Part shown: in pieces, positions 1-7,470 of the stretch
Position numbering within the stretch: position 1 is the first letter of the stretch
Layout: every line of letters starts with the position of its first letter
Source: Corella eumyota
Taxonomy: Eukaryota; Chordata; Ascidiacea; Phlebobranchia; Corellidae
Length of the DNA stretch: 64,000 nt
Direction of reading: 5' to 3'
Assembly: GCA_963082875.1 (NCBI GenBank)
Contig: OY720103.1
Coordinates: 8,494,001 to 8,558,000, forward strand
Translations under genes and position numbers: made by a program
Notes under the pieces: model-generated
The model's database searches: none
Told to the model about the DNA's origin: nothing
Seen by the model: the letters and a program-made list of their open reading frames with translations, nothing else

Positions 1-627
1 TCTTTTAAATTAAAAAGAAAATAATAATGATAAACATTTATCTAATAATTAAATACATAAAATTTGATTTAATAATTTAGTTGATAATCATAATTAATTT
101 ATGTTTATCTTTATTTATTAATAGAGATTTATTTCAAAAATGATGAAATTATTTTAAATCTTATTTTATTTATCAAATAAATCTAGTTGTAAGTATTTTT
201 GCTTGTTGTGATGATGAATTTAAAATTACTTTGACACAATTATTGCGTTTTAAAAAAACCCTTTTCAATATAAATATATTAAAACAGTTTTACAAACGTA
301 AACATGTGCATTACCAGCTTCTTTTAAACATCTTTAGAAGACAAAAATAATTTTATAAATCCAAAATCAGATGATTGATTTAATGGAAGTTAAAGAATCT
401 GTATTTTTCCATTAATCTTAAAGGTTGATAAACTACTTTTTTTGCTAGATGGTGGACTAAATTGCAGAAAAAATCTTAAAGGTCTGTGTTTTTTTCAAAA
501 CTCCTTTATATTGCCCACCACTTGCCTGAACATTACCAGACAGGATTGCATAATTAGTAATAACAAATTTTAACTTGTTTAAAAAAACTTTTGAATCGAA
601 TCAGTATTTTATTTATTTAGACACCAA
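1..627. other. AT-rich unit start, no gene seen
   Basis: Leading spacer of the unit, present at the same offset in every copy. I see runs of A and T and no tRNA box pairs, no open frame of note and no RNA structure I recognise. A diverged version of roughly its first 400 bases recurs inside the 1,280 bp segments. Confidence 0.8.
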
Positions 628-699
628 GGCTTCATAGCTTAGTGGTAAAGCGTCTGTCTCGTAAACAGGAGATCCTGGGTTCAATCTCCAGAAACGCCT
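628..699 (+). tRNA. tRNA-Thr-CGT: tRNA-Thr(CGT)-like gene, unit 1
   Basis: A 72-nt cloverleaf. The D stem is GCTT/AAGC, the anticodon stem is TCTGT/ACAGG around loop CTCGTAA (anticodon CGT, reading ACG codons), and the T stem is CTGGG/TCCAG around TTCAATC. The body resembles animal tRNA-Thr. The acceptor stem is poor: GGCTTCA against AAACGCC gives about four pairs, with mismatches at the fourth, sixth and seventh positions. A TTTT terminator lies at 707-710. The A box (TAGCTTAGTGG) and B box (GGTTCAATCTC) are recognisable. It may be transcribed, but I doubt that it yields a normal tRNA; it may be a recent pseudogene. Confidence 0.7.
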
Positions 700-706
700 A
701 ATATTA

Positions 707-710
707 TTTT
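707..710 (+). terminator. TTTT terminator of tRNA-Thr
   Basis: First run of four T after the gene, eight bases past its end. Present in every complete unit. Confidence 0.65.
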
Positions 711-2107
711 ACTATCATGAAGTTAGTTGTTATTTTAAAAAAAAATTTTTCTGATTACTTTAAAATAATACGTTAAACTTTAAACACCACGAAGATTTGT
801 AAACCTATCATGACGTTTATGTTAAATTAGGCTATTGTTTATCTTCCGACTGTAATTAACAGCTTATGCAAATTCTAACTCGCGAATATAAAAAAAGTCG
901 ACTAAATTTTATTATTTTTTTTGATATTCTGTGCAATGTTTTTGCACAAGTAGCAAATTTAATAATTTTGATTGTTCTTAATGATTGGTTGTGTACAAGA
1001 ATATGAGATTCCGACTATTTAAAAAAAATTAACACTAAATTTACTTTGAAGTCCAAATCCATGTTTGTTTGGTGGCGTCCGTTTAGTAAAACTAAATTGC
1101 CAGGTTTAATTTAAGTATATGCACTTAATATGAAGCGTAAATGACTAGATTAAAATATGAATCAATACCAGAAAAAAAACAGATAAATTTTTGTGCGACA
1201 AGAAATGTTAAATATAAACTGCAAATTTCATAAACAAGTTATAATTAAAAGCATTCGATATACTTTTGACATCGAAAAAAGAAAGTCAAAGCTTGTCAGC
1301 ACATAAAATTTCGTATTAAATCAACATCAAATATTTTTTTTATTAAAATTAAAGTAAGTTTATGTGAATTTATTTTAAATAAGTTACATACCAATCAACC
1401 TTAATGACAACTTAATTTCTAATATCTTAAAAAAAAACTTATTTTAGCTGTGTTTTTTAAAAGAAAAAAGCAAAAATAGCACTTAAAATATAAATTTACC
1501 ATTTGACTTTAAAAAGCTGCTATGGTTTTTTGTTAAAAAAAAGAATGCCCTATTAAATGGTTGTCACAGTAATTCTGACGCAGGGTTTAAAATAACGAAA
1601 ATAAATGCAAGTAATTAAAAGTAACTTAAATGTAAACACATCAAAAAATTAAGTAAATTATTAATGAAACAAAAAAAATAAAATTAAAGTTACCATATTT
1701 TTCAACAAAAGCGCAAAATTTTATTATTTGCTTCCTGTAGAATTTCTACAAAGTGTTAAAAAAGGGCAAATTCTAACTAACTTTATCGAACCGCTGACAT
1801 TTTGTGATGTGCATATTTTGGTATGCAAGAAGTTAATTAAACTTTTGTAATCGAGGAATATTTTAGTTATTTGCAGCTAATAGCTTAGTTCGACATCATT
1901 TTGCAGAAGCATTTGGTAAGTGCAACAGTCATTAAATACACTTTTCTGTCTGTCTGTTTAATATTAAAACTGTGTTGATGGAATACACTAACAAAAGTAA
2001 GGTTGCCTATTTTTATTGCAAACTTAGGCTATTTATGTACATTACACAAACACTTGAACAATAAGAGTAGGACAACAACATAAACATGGGGTGATGTTGT
2101 GATTGTA

Positions 2108-2162
2108 TAGAGAAGAGAAAGGATGGCTAGGAAAAGGAGGAGGGAGGGGGGTGGTGGAGATT
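2108..2162 (+). other. Purine tract with G runs
   Basis: A stretch of almost only A and G in otherwise AT-rich DNA. Its core at 2136-2157 has six G runs (GG, GG, GGG, GGGGGG, GG, GG) separated by single bases. G runs so closely spaced could form a two-tier G-quadruplex or a triplex; that is inference. The tract is conserved in every complete unit, for example its core at 8907-8928 in unit 2. Confidence 0.6.
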
Positions 2163-2734
2163 TAAGTATGTAGAGGTAAAAGAATATTTATTCGAAAGAA
2201 AAGTTAAATAGATTATCAACAAAAACTTTATAATCTGAGGTGTCTTAATTACAATGCTTAATAATATATCGTGTTATTTTATAGAAGAGCTGACAAGATG
2301 AACAAGAAAATTAATAAATTGTTTATAAATATTTTCGTTGAAATCTATTGTCAGTTGTTACATAACTTGCACCATTATTTCCCCAAAGTTTTTAGTTTTA
2401 AACTTAATAGACGCTTATAATAAAATAAATCTGTTATGCTACTTTGCTTTTTATTGTGTCAATTCAAGCTCTATTAAAATGAGAATTTGAAATATACAAA
2501 ATACGTTTTAAATTATATAGGAAATAGACAATAATAAATAAATTTTGCGTACGCCGTGTGAAAGGGCCTTTATTTTAAACAATTAACTATTAAATCTAAA
2601 AATAGCGTGTTTACAGCAAATAAATTCAAAAAGTTTCTGGGGAAGCATGCCCATTATTTCGTTTTTTGTTTGGACAGACTTAACATTTTTAAAGTTTTAA
2701 TTAACAAAACATTATTTATCAAATTTGACAGTGC

Positions 2735-2807
2735 GGGTGCGTGGCGCAATGGATAACGCGTCTGCCTACGGAGCAGAAGATTCCAGGTTCGAGTCCTGGC
2801 GCGCTCG
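2735..2807 (+). tRNA. tRNA-Arg-ACG: tRNA-Arg(ACG), unit 1
   Basis: A complete 73-nt cloverleaf without intron. The acceptor stem is GGGTGCG/CGCGCTC (seven pairs with two G-U type), the anticodon stem is TCTGC/GCAGA around CTACGGA (anticodon ACG, read as ICG for CGN arginine codons), the T stem is CCAGG/CCTGG around TTCGAGT, and the discriminator is G. The A box TGGCGCAATGG and B box GGTTCGAGTCC match the RNA polymerase III consensus. It closely resembles animal tRNA-Arg(ACG). In this unit only, the first T-run after the gene is interrupted (TATTTCATTT), and the next run (TTTTT) begins about 17 bases downstream. Confidence 0.95.
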
Positions 2808-4076
2808 TATTTCATTTAGCAAAATTTTTCCTACTTTAAGTACGTGAAATACTTATTTATGCTTAAGACATATTTATTTGTTCACTTTTCATCACACACA
2901 GAGTTACGGTTGCTAATTGAATCACACGATGTAATTGATAAAGTCGGTTTCATTTCACAATGGCATTGTGACGTTGAATAAAAGGGCAAAAAATTTGTAC
3001 TTTTTTGCATAGGGAAGGGTGACCCTTGCCTAAATTTTTTTAAATCATTTTACAATTAATAAAACAAAAATAAACAATTGGATTAGGTTAAAGTAGTGAT
3101 TGGGCTTCGTGAATAATAAAAAAGTGGCAATAAAGAGTAGGAAATGTATGTAATTTTTTTATACGCTATTTGAAGCGGTTTTATTGCATACTGTACAAAA
3201 TCGTAAAACATACTCGTTGGGTTAATAAGTTTGCTTTGTTCTTTAAAAACACGATTAATAACGATAAAATTGCATCGCAGCGAAACAAAGCCATGTGTAT
3301 TATAAGACGTCTTATATTTCTAGTTGTTGTTTAATTGTAAAAAAACTTAAAAAATGAGAAGCTGAATAAGTCAAGATGTAGTTTTTAAACAACAAATTTA
3401 ATTTTCATACACAAAAGGTAAGTATTCTTTTTCTGAAAATAATTTTTAACTAGGGATATTCTCGGATAGAACATAAGAAGCCAATTTTCCAATTCGGTAA
3501 GTGATTGGTTTTGTGATAACAAACAAGGAGGTGCCTAGAATAAACATCCTTATATTGCAAAGTCTGAATAGTGGTAGCGTTAATCGGTTTTGCAACGCTT
3601 TGCAATAAAACTTGCAAATGCTTACTAGCAAGATTTATTACCGTCAACATTGTCACCAGACCAAGGAGCACAGTTTCAGTCGATACTTTTTAGGATTAAA
3701 ATTTTCTTGACCTCACTCCCTACAAGAGTCTTTTACAGCGTTTATTTGTTCAAGCAAATGCTCAAAATATCAAAAACATTTTACTTAAAGTGGTAAAGGT
3801 TCATGATTTTTACTTTGGGTATAAAATTAGGTATTTTATTGTCAATTATGCTTAAATATTTGCTTGATTAATAAAAAATAAGATAAATATTTTGCTTTTA
3901 AATTTAGTTTGATTATATTATACGACATCGATGCGTGTTTGTTTGCTGAAATTTAGTCTAGTTATTATAAAGGTTATATTTTAATTTACTGTGTAAGTTT
4001 TTTTTATAAAAAAAAGGTTTAAACGGTTTTGAACCAAATGTCATTTTTTTTAAAATAAATCAAGTTAAAATGAAAT
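2808..4076. other. Spacer between tRNA-Arg and tRNA-Leu
   Basis: No gene found. It holds inverted repeats at 2956-2970 (CACAATG/CATTGTG) and 3015-3027 (AAGGGT/ACCCTT), and a perfect 16-bp palindrome at 3301-3316. Short open frames in 3446-3671 on the minus strand overlap each other, look like no known protein and are repeated only because the unit is repeated. Confidence 0.75.
3301..3316. repeat. Perfect 16-bp palindrome
   Basis: TATAAGACGTCTTATA reads the same on both strands. It is present in each complete unit, for example at 10072-10087 in unit 2. A dimeric protein site is possible, but I recognise no specific factor. Confidence 0.7.
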
Positions 4077-4158
4077 TACTGGGTGTGGGGTTCGAAACCA
4101 CGCGGACATTCGTCCATTGGAACTTAAGTCCAACGCCTTAACCACTCGCCAACCCAGT
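4077..4158 (-). tRNA. tRNA-Leu-TAA: tRNA-Leu(TAA), damaged D and T arms, unit 1
   Basis: A type II tRNA on the minus strand. The acceptor is ACTGGGT/ACCCAGT (seven perfect pairs), the anticodon stem is TTGGA/TCCAA around CTTAAGT (anticodon TAA), the long variable arm is GGAC/GTCC, and the discriminator is A, as expected for leucine. Two defects are visible. The D arm reads TGGCGAGTGG, one base short of the usual TGGCCGAGTGG, which shortens the A box. The T stem ends in GTGGT instead of GTGGG, breaking the conserved G53-C61 pair and the B box. Probably a failing gene or pseudogene. A minus-strand TTTT run lies at about 4067-4070. Confidence 0.85.
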
Positions 4159-5222
4159 AAGTGCGAAAGCCTTGTTAAGATGCTAATAAACATAAATCTT
4201 AAGTAAGCCACCAATTGTGATTGGCAGCCTTATGCCTTATTGTCTTTCGAAACTTTGATTTTAAGTCAATTTTTTTTGGTTGGTTTAAACAAGGTGTTTG
4301 CGTAGCGAGCTTTGTGCGTACTTCGCGTCCTACTATTTCCTCGGGTATTCTAAACTTTTTTGGGGTGGTTCATTTTAAAGTAGGAAATGTCATTTTGTAT
4401 TGCCTTTAACATGCATTTTATTTAAATAACACGATTAGATATATAAAACTGTTATTATATTGCAAAACCTGTTACAGCAATAAAATAAATTTTAAATGGG
4501 CAAGTAATTCTTTTCTTTAATGAAATGCAATAACAGTCTTTAATTTAGTAACCATAATTATTTTTGTAATTGCGACAAAAATTATTTTAAATCACTTTAT
4601 TAACAAAAGTAAATTAACGTAAAAGTTGCAACAAATATTTGCAGCTGGCCATTTACCCACAACCAGCAATTCGAATTTTTATCACTTTTGCTTATTTATT
4701 AAACATATATGTAGTTTTACAGACGTGATCCTACAACTTGAGTTGTAATAAAAAATATCTATCGGCTTACGTTTAAAAAATTAAAAATACGAACAATATG
4801 CCTTTTTTCTTTTAACTTTATTAATTGTTAGTCCACAAATAAGATTGGTTTGATTAAAATTCGATAAAAAATGTTAAAATTTAACATTCGTTTGATTAAA
4901 ATTTGACAATTTGTTCAGCAAAATTTTATAAAATTCTGTTTTTAAAAATTATACAAATAGCATATATACCTTATTCAAATAGGAACAAAGTTGGTTGTTA
5001 GAAACGGTCAAAAGAATAACAGCAATTATAACTGTAAAGAAACTGCACTTAGCATATCTACACATATTACTGTAAATACCTAGCTTATTGGGACAAAAAT
5101 CTACACTTAACCAATAAAAATAATTAAAACCCCAAAACCATGAAAAAATTACAATGCCATGGGACGAGCATTTAAATAATTGAATAAAATCACGCTAGCT
5201 GCCTCAAGAAGGAAAAGCAAGA
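4159..5222. other. Spacer between tRNA-Leu and the Ser cluster
   Basis: No gene found. It holds two inverted repeats: TACAACT/AGTTGTA at 4732-4747 and AATGTTAAA/TTTAACATT at 4870-4888. A 62-codon frame beginning at 4221 has no recognisable protein features. Confidence 0.75.
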
Positions 5223-5304
5223 GTTGCCGTGACCGATTGGTTAAGGCTATAAAAAAGGAAACTAATCAGCACTGCAGGCACAAGTTAGAATCCTGCCGAA
5301 AACG
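5223..5304 (+). pseudogene. tRNA-Ser relic S1, unit 1
   Basis: Recognisable from its 5' end (GTTGCCGTGACCGATTGGTTAAGGC, here read in two parts: acceptor/D arm, then GGTTAAGGC) and its 3' end CCTGCCGAAAACG. The anticodon arm is replaced by A-rich sequence with no usable anticodon. In unit 1 the B box reads AGTTAGAATCC; in the other units AGTTCGAATCC. A T-run follows immediately. Confidence 0.75.
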
Positions 5305-5390
5305 CATTTTTTTTGCATTTTTTAATTAAAAATTAAATTAAATAAATACAATTTTAGAAATCAAAGTTGCCTTGAAAAGTAAACAAAAAA

Positions 5391-5464
5391 GTTGTCGTGG
5401 CCGAGGCCATAGACTTACAATCTTTTAGGCGCTGTCCGCACATATTCGAATCCTGCCGACAACG
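5391..5464 (+). pseudogene. tRNA-Ser relic S2, anticodon loop altered, unit 1
   Basis: The acceptor GTTGTCG/CGACAAC is perfect and the start TGGCCGAG is kept, but about eight bases of the D arm are missing. The anticodon loop reads CTTACAA, giving TAC (a valine anticodon) instead of TGA, in stem ATAGA/TCTTT with one mismatch. The T arm is ATATTCGAATCCTGC, partly unpaired. A TTTTTTT run follows. It is clearly derived from tRNA-Ser and unlikely to be functional. Confidence 0.75.
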
Positions 5465-5544
5465 AATTTTTTTATTTAGTTTTAGTTCAAATTTAAATAA
5501 TTAATTAAAATCGCGCTAGCTGCTCGGGGAAAAAAACTTATTTT

Positions 5545-5598
5545 AGACTTGATTTCTTTTAGGCTCTGCCCGCGAAGGTTCGAATCCAGCCGATAACG
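5545..5598 (+). pseudogene. tRNA-Ser relic S3, 5' half missing, unit 1
   Basis: Begins in the anticodon arm (AGACTTGATTTC, anticodon TGA) and keeps the variable arm, T arm and 3' acceptor strand (CCGATAACG). The 5' acceptor and D arm are absent, so no A box exists. The B box and a following T-run remain. Confidence 0.75.
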
Positions 5599-5668
5599 CA
5601 TTTTTATTTCAGTTTTGTTATAAAATTAATTTAAATCACGCTAGCTGCTCCGAGAATCCAACATAACA

Positions 5669-5697
5669 GTTGTCAGGTTCGAATCCTGCCGACAACG
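5669..5697 (+). pseudogene. tRNA-Ser relic S4, acceptor and T arm only (29 nt)
   Basis: GTTGTC joins directly to the T arm (CAGG TTCGAAT CCTG) and the 3' strand GCCGACAACG. Everything between acceptor and T arm has been deleted. What remains could fold as a minihelix of acceptor plus T arm with a consensus B box. A T-run follows. The deletion is the same in all nine units. Confidence 0.75.
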
Positions 5698-5772
5698 CAT
5701 TATTTTATTTTAAATACAAATTTAATTAACTAATTAAAATCACGCGAGGTGCTTCTAGAATGGAACATTAGA

Positions 5773-5853
5773 GTTGTCGTGGCCGATTGGTGGAGCTATA
5801 GGTTTGAGTTTTTTGAGGCTCTGCCCGCGCAGGTTCGACTCATGCCGACAACG
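5773..5853 (+). pseudogene. tRNA-Ser relic S5, unit 1
   Basis: Nearly full length: acceptor GTTGTCG/CGACAAC perfect, A box TGGCCGATTGG, variable arm GGCTCTGCCC. The anticodon arm (ATAGG TTTGAGT TTTTT) is degraded, although TGA can still be seen, and the T stem has a mismatch (CATGC). A minus-strand frame of 108 codons covers it and its neighbours and is incidental. Confidence 0.8.
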
Positions 5854-5929
5854 CTTTATTTTATGTTTTAATACAACTTTAAATAATTTGATTAAATCAC
5901 GCTGGCTGCTCCGAGATTCCAACATACGA

Positions 5930-6011
5930 ATTGGCGTGGCCGAGTCGTTAAGGCAATCGACTTGAAATCTTTTGCGCTTTGCCCGCGAAGGTTCGAATCC
6001 TGTCGACAACG
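5930..6011 (+). pseudogene. tRNA-Ser(TGA) relic S6, best anticodon, unit 1
   Basis: Full length with anticodon loop CTTGAAA (TGA), A box TGGCCGAGTCG and B box GGTTCGAATCC. Acceptor ATTGGCG/CGACAAC has mismatches, including the terminal pair, the anticodon stem ATCGA/TCTTT has two, and the T stem has one. This is the most tRNA-like of the Ser cluster but probably still a pseudogene. A run of nine T follows at once. Confidence 0.78.
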
Positions 6012-6164
6012 GATTTTTTTTTACTAATTTTTTAACTAAAATTACGCTAGCTGCCTTAAAGGGAACAAAGAGTTTATCCACAAAAAATAAGTAACGTTGT
6101 TCAGTGGATATCGTTGGACAGTACCTTCATAATAAAACTTTTACTGATCGTGCGGTAAATGATT

Positions 6165-6236
6165 AGGCGCTAATGGGGATCGACCCCAGGACCTTCTTTT
6201 TACTAGACAGGCGCTTTAACACTATGTCATAATGCC
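6165..6236 (-). pseudogene. tRNA-Thr(AGT) pseudogene, unit 1
   Basis: On the minus strand the sequence AAAGCGCCTGTCTAGTAAA matches the D/anticodon arm of animal tRNA-Thr(AGT), and the acceptor GGCATTA/TAGCGCC pairs at six of seven positions. The anticodon stem CCTGT/AAAGA has two mismatches, the D arm (TGACATAGTG) has lost the A-box GG and pairing, and the T arm is CTGGG GTCGATC CCCAT with a mismatch. Therefore a pseudogene. Its neighbour on the plus-strand side is the Ser cluster. Confidence 0.75.
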
Positions 6237-6620
6237 TTTAAAGAAAGTCGATGTATCAGTCATGTCGTTACAAACAAATGTATTTAAAATAAAGTAAAGT
6301 ATTTTAATATTTAAATTCTTGTTGAAAACTCCCAAATTGAACGATCTATGCATCATAACATTAAAACGCACGTCGAAAATAAAAAAACTATTTCTACACG
6401 GACCGTCTGGGTGAAAACCAGAAATCCCAAGCTTGACAAGCATAAACTTTACCACCGATGTTTAATATTGTCTCCAAGATAAGTTTTGTTAAAAATGGAG
6501 TGTAGTAAATTTATTGATTAATAACTGCCCTTAGCTGTCGGTTGTTTACAAGAATATAAAATTCTGTCTAATTTCTTTCAAAATTAAACGCTAAATTAAG
6601 TAATGTCTAAATCCATGTTT
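6237..6620. other. Spacer between the Thr pseudogene and Asn fragments
   Basis: AT-rich DNA without a recognisable gene. The 77-codon minus-strand frame at 6222-6455 overlaps the Thr pseudogene and shows no protein signature. Confidence 0.7.
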
Positions 6621-6765
6621 ACCTCCAACTTTTCGGTTAAAGAGTTAAACGCGCCAATGATTGCGACACAGAAACGACTGATTTGCGACATTTCTATCAA
6701 ATTTGCAAAGCAAAATTGTAAAAAAAGCGATTATATATTTGACCCTAGGTGGACTCGAACCGCAA
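6621..6765 (-). pseudogene. Two tRNA-Asn fragments at unit junction, unit 1
   Basis: Two pieces related to tRNA-Asn(GTT) on the minus strand. The first (6621-6675) covers the acceptor 5' strand, D arm and anticodon arm, with an 8-base loop (CTCTTTAA). The second (about 6739-6765) keeps only the T arm with a consensus B box (GGTTCGAGTCC) and the 3' acceptor strand, cut off where the next unit begins. Comparison with the long units shows that this junction is a fusion of two Asn subrepeats. Confidence 0.75.
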
Positions 6766-7398
6766 TCTTTTAAATTAAAAAGAAAATAATAATGATAAAC
6801 ATTTATCTAATAATTAAATACATAAAATTTGATTTAATAATTTAGTTGATAATCATAATTAATTTATGTTTATGATTATCTTTATTTATTAATAGAGATT
6901 TATTTCAAAAATGATGAAATTATTTTAAATCTTATTTTATTTATCAAATAAATCTAGTTGTAAGTATTTTTGCTTGTTGTGATGATGAATTTAAAATTAC
7001 TTTGACACAATTATTGCGTTTTAAAAAAACCCTTTTCAATATAAATATATTAAAACAGTTTTACAAACGTAAACATGTGCATTACCAGCTTCTTTTAAAC
7101 ATCTTTAGAAGACAAAAATAATTTTATAAATCCAAAATCAGATGATTGATTTAATGGAAGTTAAAGAATCTGTATTTTTCCATTAATCTTAAAGGTTGAT
7201 AAACTACTTTTTTTGCTAGATGGTGGACTAAATTGCAGAAAAAATCTTAAAGGTCTGTGTTTTTTTCAAAACTCCTTTATATTGCCCACCACTTGCCTGA
7301 ACATTACCAGACAGGATTGCATAATTAGTAATAACAAATTTTAACTTGTTTAAAAAAACTTTTGAATCGAATCAGTATTTTATTTATTTAGACACCAA

Positions 7399-7470
7399 GG
7401 CTTCATAGCTTAGTGGTAAAGCGTCTGTCTCGTAAACAGGAGATCCTGGGTTCAATCTCCAGAAACGCCT
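7399..7470 (+). tRNA. tRNA-Thr-CGT: tRNA-Thr(CGT)-like gene, unit 2
   Basis: Identical in sequence to the unit 1 gene, with the same weak acceptor stem and a TTTT run shortly downstream. Confidence 0.7.

Larger units (their letters stand above)
700..2734. other. 2-kb AT-rich spacer between tRNA-Thr and tRNA-Arg
   Basis: No gene found. It holds a 7-bp-arm inverted repeat at 930-948 (TGTGCAA/TTGCACA), another at 1736-1750 (TGTAGAA/TTCTACA, with a base change in the other units), and a G-rich purine tract around 2108-2162. The same spacer lies at the same offset in all complete units. Confidence 0.75.
1..6765. repeat. Tandem unit 1 (6,765 bp)
   Basis: First unit of the array, placed from the sequence starting TCTTTTAAATTAAAAAG to the same sequence at 6766. 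It lacks six bases near base 107 that units 2-6, 8 and 9 have; unit 7 lacks them too. Its Leu gene carries both the D-arm deletion and the T-arm change, its first Ser relic has a damaged B box, and the T-run directly after tRNA-Arg is broken by a C. It is the most distinct of the short units. Confidence 0.97.

Noticed and set aside
186-215. TGATGATGAA resembling a box C of a C/D snoRNA
   Set aside because: No matching box D (CTGA) at suitable distance and no terminal stem.
3380-3480. Possible spliced-leader or U-snRNA gene: AAAAG/GTAAGT donor at 3418 followed by AATTTTTAA at 3441
   Set aside because: The Sm-like site is only about 18 bases after the donor, leaving no room for the usual stem-loops, and no upstream promoter element is recognisable in this AT-rich DNA.
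3446-3671. Overlapping 61- and 73-codon minus-strand frames repeated in every unit
   Set aside because: They overlap in different frames, have no recognisable protein features, and are conserved only because the whole unit is. No spacer is more variable than they are.
4221-4409. 62-codon plus-strand frame, and the 64-codon minus-strand frame opposite it in units 8 and 9
   Set aside because: Short, no protein signature. The minus-strand frame opens only because of two base changes in units 8 and 9.
5223-6011. CRISPR-like array, because of regularly repeated short elements
   Set aside because: The repeats are decayed tRNA-Ser genes with AT-rich spacers of unequal length in eukaryotic-type DNA; no cas genes.
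5755-6081. 108-codon minus-strand frame, the longest in the window
   Set aside because: It runs antisense through two tRNA-Ser relics, and its composition is explained by them.
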